This document shows, piece by piece, positions 10,853 to 22,328 of a stretch of 64,000 nucleotides of DNA. Source of the DNA: Caenorhabditis elegans. Taxonomy: Eukaryota > Nematoda > Chromadorea > Rhabditida > Rhabditidae. The notes beneath the pieces were generated by a model. It made no database searches, was not told the DNA's origin, and was given only the letters and a program-made list of their open reading frames with translations. The stretch covers positions 13,826,001 through 13,890,000 of the forward strand of contig NC_003284.9 of the NCBI RefSeq assembly GCF_000002985.6. The letters are read 5' to 3'. Each line of letters begins with the position of its first letter. Position 1 is the stretch's first letter. The translations under genes were made by a program, and so were the position numbers.

Positions 10853-13800
10853 AAAGTCATGATCTTATCTTTGCCGTCCTCGTCCTGCATTTTTTTAAAT
10901 ATTTTTTTTTCAATTTCATTCATTTTTATGACATCTCAAGCACAATGACGACACCGTTTTCATGGGTTTGGTGCCTTATTGGCAGTATTATTTTTACGTA
11001 GTATACAATTGTTGGAAAAAATTTTGGTACTTACACGTTTTCATTTTTCAAAGTACATTCAATGTGCGGTAACATGTTTTTATTGTTTTAAATATTCAGA
11101 ATCTCGGCCATTGTAAAAAGTGAATATGTAAATGAACATTTTTGTGATTTGTTCAATAACAATGATCCTTTTAAAAATTTAACTATGGAGTATACTCTTT
11201 TATTGTATAGTTAAAAAAAAAGAAATCTGCCCATATTTAAAGTTAATAATACGATTCACTCTAGTTGTGTAGCTGCACTATCAATACAGGATTTCGGCAG
11301 TTCACTTTTCGAGCTGGTCTTCAGAGAAGTGTCTTATATAGAAAAATGTTGAGAGCCTTTTTTATTGTCGTTACTATTTTCTGTCATTACAATACAACAG
11401 GCCGACAACTTGGAACACTATTATTCAGTTTTTGTCATATGTTTTGTAGTGACTCAAAAAAAAAAAAACGAAAAATCTTTATTTTATTTTGTTTATTCTA
11501 TGTATGAGGGTCTCGTCTTTTGCAACCTGATATTTAGTAACTTGATACTTTATCAACAGTACCTGTAGTGAACGTCTCATTTTTAAAGAACAGTTTTTTA
11601 TTCATATAATTTTGCTTCCAGCTGTTCTTCTTTTCATCTTGCCGCTTCGAATTTGATGAAAATTTTATGAAATGAAACGTAGTTGTGCAGTTTTCAGCAG
11701 ATGGTGCCGCTTGAGCGTAACACTATTGACACTGATCCAAATTTCAAGATGTTCCATCAACAAAACTATAACGCTGCATAGCTTTTCAGTCAGTATTAAT
11801 AGACTATTTGCAAAGTATACATGTTTCTTCATTTTAATATTGAATGTTGTAGTGATAGATAGCCCGTAATTTCCCTTTTTTTCACAGTTAACCAAAAAAA
11901 TTCTCCCGCTTCACAGCTTAATTTTGTAATAATATATAAATGTTTATACATACATACATAGGAAATAGCAGAGACTTTTTTAAAATTATAATTTTTGTGT
12001 TTAAGCTATTTTTATCACACTTTATGTTCATCTGCAAGTTAATCTCTGTTTCTAATATCACACATTTGAAAAATAATCTTATTGACGTAGAAGTAAAATC
12101 ATGTACTCCAAGGATTTAGTCAACAATTTCTCTATAGTTATTCTGGGATATTCAATAGATTTCTGAAATGATGTTCTCGCGTTTTGTATCTTGCATGTGC
12201 TTAACTATCAAATGACGTTTTCCAACATTTGCAAGCCAAAACTGACATCATTTTTATTCCATATAACATTCCATCCTTTAGTTTTAGCATTTTCATCAGA
12301 ATGTTCATAACAAACATCAATTAAGTGACTAACCGCATTGCTTCAAAAACGTGATAATGCAATTTTCAGGTGCTATTTTAGCAGGTGATGTTAGTATTCT
12401 TATTTCTATTTTTCTTGCATATGTCATTTTCAAAGAGAATGCTTTTTTTGCTGGTTTCACGTAATTATAAAGACACCTTCAATAATCTTTTTCAAAATTT
12501 ATTTTGTATCTTTACCAGAACTCCAAAATTTTCTGCTGTTTTTTTTTAGAAGAAAAAGCCTAATAAATTTTAATTTTACTTCAAATAGCTTGAGGGATGA
12601 GTACGGGTTTTGTGAATTTTAAACGTATAGCCCAAAAATGTGCTCAAATATTAATTTTGTAAAAAAACTTCTCAAAAATCGTTTAAACAATTTTTACGGC
12701 GGTTCAAAATTTTGAAACAAACTACTCTATTTTAGCAAAATTTCAAAATTTTTTATTGATTATTTTGGTCGTTTATCTCACGTTATTTCATTTTGAGGTA
12801 AAGTTAGACAAATTTGTAAAAAAACAGCATAACGTTCCAGAAGCAAAAATATTAACTAAAATTCCAGAAAGTAGTTCTTATTGTCGTTGAATATCATCAA
12901 ACCTGTTCCATTCATTTTGCAGCAGTTTTTTTTTACGTTATCAATGTTTAATTCTGCAGAAAAGTTATTTCTCGTTTATCAGTGAGCAAGTTCTCATCTC
13001 GACGTTGCACTTTTTCCTGTAAACGCTGTGTTTATAAATTCTCATTTTATTGCAAAAAAATCATTTGCATGGTGAGCACTTTCTTTGCGGATGAGTGCTA
13101 TTTCTATTTGCTTCTCAGTATTACAATTGAAATTAATAGGCGTCATCACTTACTTCATCAGCTGATGCTAAATTCTGCCAAGCTTGGTTGCTTTTCAAAA
13201 CGGACAATTTATATCAGTTTATTCAAAAGTGAACTTAAAAAATGAATTTATAACTTTTGAACTTGGTATACGCTAAACTTTTTCTGTCAAAATTTATTGA
13301 TACCTACCGAGTTGGACACACATCAAAGCCTCGAAATATGTTTTTGAACTCCATATTGAACTCACAATTCGAAAACTCAATTTGAATGCAAATCCTTCGA
13401 AAAAACAATTTCCTGTTCCTCTCAGCTTAACAAAAAAAATTCCAGTTCTTTGAGTTGCTTGCATTTCATTATTCTAATACCAAAAACACAAATCCCGTTT
13501 CTACCGTGCCCTTTAGTTCCGTGTTTTCGAACAATATTCGGCACTTCTGTTTTCAGTCAACTTAACATTTCCAGCAATATTATTGTGTTGTTGGTCGCTG
13601 GTCATTTTTTTTGGTGCGTAACTTTTTTCCTACAGACCAGGAGCAAATATTTGTATAATAGTGAAATAAAATGAAAGAAGACCCGCGAAGGAAGAGAATA
13701 AATATTTTTCAATTTTTTTTTGAAAATAACTGTTTTTCTCCAAAATGATCAGAGATTTCAAAAATGAAAAGAAGAAAAAAAAACATATTTGTTTTTAGAA

Positions 13801-15062
13801 GGAAGTTGGTTATTAAAGTTGGTGAGGTTTTTTCAAATAATGTGAAAAAACAGTGATGTTTTCATTTTTAAGTTTTGAGTATGGCGTGGCGCACCTAATA
13901 ATTTTTTATCCGTACCGAATGTTAAAAAAATGTAATATGTAGGTACCACTTTAGCATTACAACTGTTAAAATTATAAATCAAATTTGGTCATGTTTTTTA
14001 TTTAAAAAATAATAATCTGAAACATTTAAAGACTTAAAGATTTAAAGATTTAAAAGCGTTTAAAGACTGGTAAGAACATCGACATGAATAAATGAGACAA
14101 AAATTGGCCAGACCAGACTTTTTAAATTTGATTTATATTCAAAATCTTATAGAAAAAAATATTTTTACTTCTTCTCAGATTTGATTCCAGGCAAATTATC
14201 TTGCGTTTGATTTTTTTTTCTTGAATTTTTTGTATCGTGGTCTCCAAAACTTCAACACTTTTCTCGTTTTGCTATAAACTACTTGGGACTTAAAGTAACA
14301 GTTTATATATTTATTGATGAAAATTTTTTGTTCAAATTGACAAACAATTTTACGTGTGCATTGTTTTCATAACCCGCTTTCTGCGGAAGTAACTTGCCAG
14401 CCACAGTTTTGTTTTTCGAAGCACCCAACATGTTTTGGGCACTGCAACTCACACGCCTACGTGTTACATCATTTCCTCACAAATTTCTGATTAGCGTAAC
14501 TTGTAAATCTATAAATACCTGTAAACATACGTTGAATTGCAAAAAATTCTTATTCCCATAACTTTTTTCTTAGATTTCTAGTTTCAAATGTCCTTCCTCA
14601 TTTCAGTCTATTTTCGATTTTCATTCATTGTTGTGTCTGCTCCACACGAATTCCAATTTCCATTTCATTAACTTTTTGTTTACAAATTCAAAAGATCTTT
14701 TCCTCGTTTCGTTTTATTTTGTTTCAAAATTAGATCGGCACCATGCAATCCAATTTTCATGATTTTTCTTTGCCAACTTGTTCATTTGTTTCATTTCAGT
14801 GAATTTTTTTAATGAAAACTTGAGGATTTGGGAGATAAAAAACGGCTGAAAAAAAAATCGGAAATTTGAATCGAAAAAATTAAATCACGAAAAAAGTGGA
14901 TGATATTTGAATACGTTAAAGAGCAAATTTGGGGGATTCTTTTTTCAATTTTAAAAATAACTTCTGAAACTAGTTTTATGATTTAAAAAAAATTGTTGTT
15001 CCGTGTTTTATTTGTGGAAAACAAGGTTAAAAATAACTACTTAAACATGTTTTTTCACATGT

Positions 15063-15066
<4 letters not shown>

Positions 15067-15122
<56 letters not shown>
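15067..15122. repeat. (AT)28 microsatellite
   Basis: A pure alternating AT run of 56 bases, flanked by 'gtatac' and 'gtacc'. It can form cruciforms and is expected to vary in length between strains. Confidence 0.97.
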
Positions 15123-15126
<4 letters not shown>

Positions 15127-15437
15127 CATATTTATATGCATTTTCAAATTTTGAAGGCTCTACAACGATATGCCTTTTGGTGCAAGATTATATGATTGCG
15201 AATGAGTATTTACAAGTTTTTTGAAAAATAAATTTAGTCTGATTAGTAAATTAGTGCGCTAGTCTAATTTGGTTTCAAAAGATAATGGCTCCAGTTGATT
15301 CAAAATTATTCAAACGTAATCCTGAGCTGTCACGCCCATGGTGGAACAAATGATTCACTTGCATTTGCAAAAATCTTTTTTTATGCAAGCTTCTATCTTT
15401 TTCTTCTTCTTTCTCATCTCTCTTGATTTCCACCCAA

Positions 15438-16962
15438 ATGTCTGACAAGTGGCTGAGTGATCCTGCTGAGCTCAATGAGCAAGTTTTTGCAGAGAACATT
15501 CTTCCTCCCCCTTTCCCCTGGATGAGTAATTGCCCTTGTTTGACTGAAGGGCGGAGTCATTTCTGAGAATATTGAGAGTATAAGAAATTGCGCGGCACTC
15601 ATTTTTCGTGTTTCAGCTGACCAAGTCATGGAGTGGGTTTTGATGTATTCCGGAAGACCGTCATCTTCAAGGCCGATCAACCGAAATGCCGAAAGTTCAA
15701 CTTCAATTGCCGAAAAGGAGCGAAAACAAGCAGAGGATTTTATCAATGATAATTTGGATGTTCCTTTGGAAGAGCTTGCTGCTCAGAACAAGGAACTTCA
15801 AAGGCTGAAAATTATTGAATATCATAAAAGTGAGCTATTTAATTTTTTTGTAACAAAATTTTCAACAAGTTGGTGATATTTCATATTTTCTGTTGCAAAT
15901 AGCAATCATTCGGTTTTTTCACTCATAATTTTGGAAGTCGACCAAAAAACGGGGTTTCAAACAAGTTTTAAGCAAAATATTATGAATCTATTTTGCTTTC
16001 TTGTATTTGAAAATCAGAAGGGGTTGAACTTGAAACAATGCTTTAAAAGAAAGTGTAACATTTTAAAATTACCCCATCCTAAGACCCTACTCTATCTCTA
16101 ACGAGATACACTATTCCATCAGCTCATTAACTATGCAACAAAAAAAAACAGTCTGCTGGTAATATTTTGTAAAACTGCAAATTGACTAACTTTCTGTTTT
16201 TCTACGTTAAAAGTGCTCTGTTGATCATGCTCAGGAGGGTGTCTTTAAAGTAGCCCAATTTTTTGTTGAATCTAGGTATCAATAAATCAGTTACAAAGTA
16301 CAAATACTTGAATTTCAAATTCCTATAAATAAGTTTAATGTTGCAGCATAAATCTCTCATGCTTTCCATTACAAACATCACTTTTTCATGTGCCTGTGGG
16401 AAAATCCATTTTTGGAATTCTTCGTGTTCAAAAGATCAAATGATAGACTTCATTAATTTTTTTTTTGTTTCTGAAACGTTTTCGCGGGTACTTGTTTACC
16501 ATATTTATACTCCTGTATTTTCAGTGAAAGCCAGGAAATGTCCAACACTTGACGAGCAACCACGTGGCCCGGATGGGAGAATTATCTTTTCCGAAGAGTA
16601 CATTGATTTCATGCTTTACCGTGATCTTCAGCCACTAGTAGATCTTCGAATTCTCAAACACACTGAGATAATCATCCAAGAAAGAATTCGCGAGCGTGAT
16701 GCAGCAAAGAAGGGTAATTTGTTGGATTGTGTACAGGTAAGAATATACTTTGGACTTGATAAAAACCAGCTGACTGTTCCATTTAATTCATTCTGATGTT
16801 TGAACATTCAATTTGAACGTCTGTTAGAGTTTTCTACTAACTTTTAGGCCACCATTTGTCTATGCTCTATCAATTAAAAATCACAAAGCCGAATTGCATT
16901 TTTCTAATTTAATTTTGTTTCAGGAACCAACGACCTCTCCCACCACTTGCCCAAAAGCATGA
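15438..16962 (+). CDS. Uncharacterised acidic/helical protein, 4 exons, about 183 aa
   Basis: Exons 15438-15525, 15617-15829, 16525-16736 and 16924-16962 join in frame into 184 codons including TGA. Exon 1 is short but has ATG, a sensible frame and a donor whose phase (1) matches exon 2. Exon 2 also carries its own ATG at 15628, so a shorter trans-spliced form is possible (acceptor TCGTGTTTCAG just upstream). Residues about 55-100 are charged and likely coiled-coil (EKERKQAEDF, ELAAQNKELQRL). A second helical segment (HTEIIIQERIRERDAA) follows a region containing FSEEYIDFMLYRD. Exon 3 has an alternative donor at 16713, which would change the C-terminus. An AATAAA lies at 17146. No known domain is recognised. 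Confidence 0.75.
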
Positions 16963-17145
16963 AGTGGAAAACATCAAGGACATTCAAAAATTTCATTGCT
17001 ATGTTTTTAAATTAAAATCCACAAGTAGTTTTCAGTCCAAATTATTAATTGTAAACGCGTGAAAAGTGTATTTTTTATGAAAAAAAATTTTTAAGCTTCC
17101 ATGTAAACATAGTGATTTGCCAATATTCTATATTTTGAAAATTGA

Positions 17146-17151
17146 AATAAA
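17146..17151 (+). terminator. AATAAA poly(A) signal
   Basis: Canonical signal 184 bases after the TGA of the 15438-16962 gene (131 bases after the stop of its alternative ending). Confidence 0.6.
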
Positions 17152-18287
17152 ATGTCAAAAAATATTTTTGTAAAAGTGTGACCTGTTAGGGACGGTTTGA
17201 GAAATAGCTCCCCAGCACAAATATCTTATCAGAAATAAATTTTGCAAGAAAGTGTATCGCTTCATATTTCAATGACACGCGCAACGAGATGATTGATTAT
17301 GATATAAATTTTTTGGAACAGTACATTTTTCATATCTCTTGTTATCAGCAATCACCTTCTCGAATACAAAGTTTCATCATCCCGATTCTCACATTGGTTA
17401 CCAACAAAATTACACTTTGACATTTCGATAAATTCAATCTCTGATTATTGGAGAGGGCTGAGTGGATGGGGGAACGCTTACATATATCTTTCTTAAAAAT
17501 GCAGTAATAACGACAATCAGTCATGTGCGATTGGTTGGACTATGGCCAACTTTTTAGAAAACAGATAGACCTCATGCTCCATTGCCTTGAAATCATGGTT
17601 GCGCAGCTGAAATTGCCCAAATTGCCGATTGCCGGAATTGCTGATTGCCGAAAATTAAAATTCCTGGAAATATAAATTTGATACTTTTTGTAGACTTAGA
17701 AGCCTAACCATGCATTTAAATAAATAAATAAAATTTCCTTTTCAAGCTCAAACTGTTTTGATCCTTTAAGATTGAACGTTTTCTATTAGAAAGTGACTAA
17801 CCGAATACTGAAAAACAAACTGAACTTTTGTCATGGTTCAAAATATAATTATGATTAAAAATTGCCAAAAGTGACCGGCAATCGGCAATTGCCAGAATTA
17901 CCGATTGCCGAAAATTTCGGTAATTGCCAAAAAAATTTTGAGAATCTGGAAAGACGCATTAGAGTCAATATGCTAGCATGTAACTACATATGTATGTGAA
18001 AGTTTTAGTATTCGCTTTAAATTTATAAAAACTTTCTCTATTCTTTTCTGGAACAAATGTCAAAAAAGTTGTTGATGATTATCTATTGCTCAAAGACCTT
18101 CTCATCTTTCCAAACTTTTGTCACAGGTTGAAGAGCGACGCGTGTGCGGTGCGTCCCCCCATCTCATCAATTAAATCCCGCACAATTTTTTGAGGCAGTA
18201 ATCTCACGTTTTTATTGGATTTTTGTCGCATCTGCGTCAATCAAAACTTCTATTATTTTTCCATAATATTATTGATATTTATTACAA
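17152..18287. other. Spacer with AATTGCCG-type repeats
   Basis: No gene. Between 17611 and 17660, and again at 17870-17940, the motif 'aattgccgattgccg' appears in both orientations, forming a loose foldback with arms about 210 bp apart. The rest is AT-rich and includes the short upstream region of the gene at 18288. Confidence 0.6.
17611..17935. repeat. AATTGCCGATTGCCG foldback repeat
   Basis: The left arm (17611-17660) has three copies of 'attgccgattgccg'-like units. The right arm (17871-17935) has the inverted 'cggcaatcggcaattgcc', followed by direct units again. The arms are imperfect. This is a dispersed palindromic repeat style common in C. elegans, with no coding content. Confidence 0.65.
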
Positions 18288-18660
18288 ATGGAGCTTTCTG
18301 ATTCATATCCTAGTACTAGTACAAGTCAAGTACGGTTTTCCAGTGAGTGATTTTTTTTAGTTTATTATTTAAAAAAAATTGATCTCAATTTCAGTTCCAA
18401 TAGAAGTACCTGGAATCAAAGTGGAAAGCCAGGACGATGAAGAAAGTGGAATTCAATTTGAAGAAATCCAAATAAATCGGGAAAAAGTGTGCTGCACATT
18501 GTACCAATGGAGTGGAAAACATCAAAGATGCTGCAAGAATCATCCGCAAAATCGGCGAAACATTGGCGATATTTCCATAGTTTGGTTTTATTTCGTTCTT
18601 CTCATGCTGTTTTTGTGCTTGTTTTTTGTGATTTTTCTAGGGGTCGTGAAAAATTATTGA
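18288..18660 (+). CDS. Small single-pass membrane protein, 106 aa
   Basis: Two exons (18288-18342 and 18395-18660) with a 52-bp GT-AG intron give 107 codons including TGA. The N-terminal 60 residues are hydrophilic and acidic (SQDDEESGIQFEE). Two cysteine pairs (VCCTLY and QRCCKN) follow. Residues about 78-103 form one very hydrophobic helix (WFYFVLLMLFLCLFFVIFLG), and the protein ends within four residues (VKNY). There is no N-terminal signal. This layout suggests a tail-anchored protein facing the cytosol. No family is recognised. The ATG has no acceptor immediately upstream, so the mRNA start is uncertain. A second open frame overlaps exon 2 but has no initiator in a good context. Confidence 0.65.
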
Positions 18661-19067
18661 TAAATGATTAATTTAATTCAATTTTTGGTAGCTCTGGAAG
18701 TGAACATGAATCAAAAAAATCGTGACTAATTGCGGGATGACTATATGTCTGTATCAAAGAGGAATTTTTCTGTTAAAAGATTTTAGGAAATTTCTTGTTT
18801 AGTATTTATATGAAGAATTTTAAAACACTTTTTTTTCATGTGGCTGCAAATCTTCAGATTACAATTTTTAAAGTAACGTTTTTATGTACCCACTAAAACT
18901 ATACATTTCTTGAGTACTGGAATATTCTTGAAATTAAAATTCTTGATCTTCATTTACGTATGTAAGCACAACCATGCTTGCCCGCATCCAAGACAAATCA
19001 CGTCTGCGACCTACTCACGTCTACATTCAAAGTACACATTATAGCTTCTAGAAAAAACAAGCGCTGC

Positions 19068-19651
19068 TTAAAGGTGGTGTAGTCAAATTTTTTTATTGCT
19101 TTATTAGACTCAGAATTGTCTGAAAACACCGAATTTCATAATGAATCTTCTTGAAAACTTTTCAAAAAAAAGTTATGGCGGCTCGAAAAATGGCCTAAAA
19201 TTAGTAAAATTTTGAAATTTGGCCGACTTATCATTGTCGCAGCGGCTGGAAACAATTTTTTTGAAATTGTCGTCAAATTTTAATTATAGATGTCGATTAT
19301 CTTGCGTTTTCAGCTTTATTAAGGTATTTAAAAGTCGATGGACGAAGAGAATTGGTAAAAAAAATTGACAAATCTCTTCGTCCATCGACTTTTAAATACC
19401 TTAATAAAGCTGAAAACGCAATATAATTGACCTGTATACCCAAAATTAGACGACAATTTTAAAAAAATTGTTTCCGGTCGCCGCGACAATGATAAGTTGG
19501 TCAAATTTCACATTTTCACTAATTTAGCGCCATTTTTCAAGAGGCCATATATTTTTTTTGAAAAGTTTTCAAGAAGTTTCATCATGAAATTCGGTGTTTT
19601 CAGACAATTTTGAGTCTAATAAAGAAAAAAATTCGACTGCACCACCTTTAA
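19068..19651. mobile_element. Long palindromic TTAA-ended element (584 bp)
   Basis: Left arm 19068-19350 and right arm 19373-19651 are imperfect reverse complements over about 280 bp each, with a 22-base loop. The outer ends read ttaaaggtggtgtag and ctgcaccacctttaa, so TTAA is the likely target-site duplication, as for piggyBac-type elements. The interior is non-coding. C. elegans has a family of such palindromes with TTAA ends. A single arm of a related copy lies at about 60660-60796. Transcribed, it would fold into dsRNA of about 280 bp. Confidence 0.9.
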
Positions 19652-22312
19652 CATCAACTTAGTGATTTGTTCTAATTATACCGGTAAGTTGAATTACAAT
19701 AAAACCCTCCTCATTTATTTGATGAAACCTAGTCAAAAAAGCTGGGTGGGATACACATAGACCTAGAAATTTTCCTGTCCAAAATGGGAACAGTGATTTT
19801 TTAAATGCGAAATCCAAATATAACCATTACTATAAAAAGTTTTTCAGAAGTTCAATATTGAGTGAATCATAAGGGCCCATTAGAAGTGATGCGCAGACTA
19901 CGGTATAATGCAAAAATAACAGATTACGTTAAAAATGACTGATAAATCACGGTTTTAAATATTTAAACTAACGACAAATAATTGAATTAAACAATAGTAG
20001 TTCAAATCAATTAATCTTAATTTTGAAAAAAATTAAGATCACAAAAAATTGTTTGTATTACTAATACGTCTCTATCTTTTGATTTTTCAACTCTGAGCCA
20101 AGAAGAAGCGGGCCTTCCATTCTCCCTCTTAGCAAAAGTGTTACAACACACGATGACGGGGCGCAGCGCGGACACACGCGTTCCCGTCCCGTAGGCCCCC
20201 GTCCGATTACACACACAGAATCACAAAGGCACCCACGTTGCGAGTTTTGAAGAAATGAAAACGATAGTGAAAGAGAAGTTGAAGAAGAGGAAGAAGAAGA
20301 TGATGATGATTTGACCAGTGGGTGGCAGTTGAGTTTGCCGTCACTGTGACCTAATCTTTTGCACTGCGCTTTGTTGCTTTTTCGTCTCGCTCTGCTTTCT
20401 TTCGTTCGATTGCGGTTGCGTCAGATTTCACAGAATTCAATGTATGCATTGAATTTTTGTTTTCTGACATCTTTTTATTGGCAACAATTGCATAACAAAT
20501 GCCTTTGTGCTTTTGATTGATTTTTTAAAAGCTTTTCTGGTTGTTTTTGGAGGAAGCAACACAATTCGAAACTAAAAGATTATGTGGAAATACCCTTTTC
20601 GCAAAAAAGTTAAATCTAATTAAACGACCCTGCAACTGACTCCATGCATTTGCCCTTTTCCCATTTGTACTCTTTTTCTGTCTCCTCTTCCTTGTTTTGT
20701 ACTTATGTTTTTCTTGTTAAAAAAGTCGTTTTTCTTTCTTTGAGAATTACGCAGAGTTAAAAATTGGCTTGACAATTGACGAGTTTTTTTTTAATTTTGC
20801 AATTTTTTATTTAAAGAAGTTAAAGCCTTATATTTGAAACATTTTTTGCTTTCAGTACTGTCTTCTGCTAAAATTGTTATTTTTTTATTGAGAATATATT
20901 ACTGCTCTTCTGCTTTAAGTGACAGGGTTCGGGGTCTAATCAAAGTTGCTGACACTGATAATTGTCGGATATTGATGAGCATCTTATATCATAAAATTAC
21001 CAAGTACTAACTATACTTCCATTTGAGTATTTGATCTGATATTTTATATTTTCCCCAAAAAAAAGTTTTGCACCTGGAAGATTTGTATCATTTTAAGCTT
21101 GAAAATTAGTAATTTTGGGACTTCCCACTAATTTTTGCCATCATTCTCCCAGGTCGCCGTAGTCAATAGTCAAATTTTGTATTTTGTTGCATTTGTGTAT
21201 TAAATTTAAAACATTTTGAATTATATTTAATCAATCAGTTTTGTTTTTTTCTGAACAATTCAATTGGTTTACAATTTCAAAATTCAAAATTCAAAATCAA
21301 AATCGGCGCCGCCAAAAACTGTAAAACACCTGTTGTCACAGTTTTTCTCAAAGCCTCCCAACAAATCACGATGCACAATATCTGCATAGACTTTCAATGT
21401 CCAATCGTTGTCTCTGCGACTGCGTCTTGTCTTTAGCTGCACTATTTTCTTGGTGCAATCCCGTTTATGGTTGTGTCAACGGGTTAAAATTGCATCGCAT
21501 CAACACATTCGAGATTCTGCCACAGATTCCCATCATTGCGCCACGAGTTTTGTCTTCACTTGTTGCCCTCTTTCCGTTTACACATTGTGCATTGCTAGAA
21601 ATTGTGGACATCGAATCGTTCTCTTCTGTGATCGCTGTGATCATATTTCTGCAGTTGTTTTCTAACTCTATTCAATGATGAACATATTTCTAATTATGAC
21701 ATTTGGATTTATCCACACCGTGCACAGGGCCACTTATGCCATTGCAGTTATATGCCGTCGTCTGTAAGTTTTAATGTGTTTATTTTTTGTGCAATAGGAA
21801 AAAGCTGCTCAAATAGCGGGGGCGATTGAAAACAATTTCAAAAAAGTGAACAATGGGAGTCGACAAAAAAATGTACAATGTATTCCGCATTATGTTATTT
21901 TTAAAAAATCTGTAAAATATTATATTATTTGTCTGAATTATTTTGAATATACTTTAGACCGCTTTGGCTCATAAAACATGTTTAAACTAAACTAACCTAT
22001 ATAATTTATTTGAAGACTGTGGTGATAAACTATTAATTCTTTTGGGACATTTTCAACGGCTCCAACAATTCGAATTTTTTTTTAATTCCAGAAAAAAATG
22101 CACCAAAACGTTTAATCGCGACTTATAATTACAAAAAACTCAAATCCTCAATTAAACTTTTTTTTCCATTTTTAAAAAATAACTTGATGATCTATTTTTA
22201 TTCGTTATTGACTCACGGAAAAGTTCTAAACGCCTTGACATATTACGTAGTAGAATCCCATGTTTGATCGACATGCTGCAAACACAAAAGCCTTATTATT
22301 TGCTTTTTCAAT

Positions 22313-22328
22313 CCCCCCCCCCCCCCCC
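22313..22328. repeat. Poly-C tract (16)
   Basis: Sixteen C in a row in gene-free DNA. It has G-quadruplex potential on the opposite strand. Confidence 0.9.

Larger units (their letters stand above)
10523..15437. other. Gene-free interval of 4.9 kb
   Basis: It holds a small inverted-repeat element at 10645-10852 and a 28-unit AT microsatellite at 15067-15122. Open frames at 11265-11568, 11665-11895, 12982-13245 and 13450-13674 are F/K/S-rich by composition, have no splice context and overlap other frames. I see no RNA gene. Short direct repeats 'gatttaaaga' occur near 14030-14070. Confidence 0.5.

Noticed and set aside
12982..13674. Two plus-strand frames (87 and 74 codons) in the gene-free interval
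   Set aside because: Low-complexity Phe/Ser/Lys-rich translations typical of AT-rich spacer; no splice sites in phase.
16965..18560. Similar 'agtggaaaacatcaa' stretch in the ends of the 15438 and 18288 genes, suggesting paralogous exons
   Set aside because: The match is only about 20 bases, lies in different frames of the two genes, and the surrounding sequences do not align.
21397..21678. 93-codon plus-strand frame with hydrophobic stretches and several Cys
   Set aside because: A second frame is open over the same bases, there is no intron/exon context, and no composition shift supports coding.
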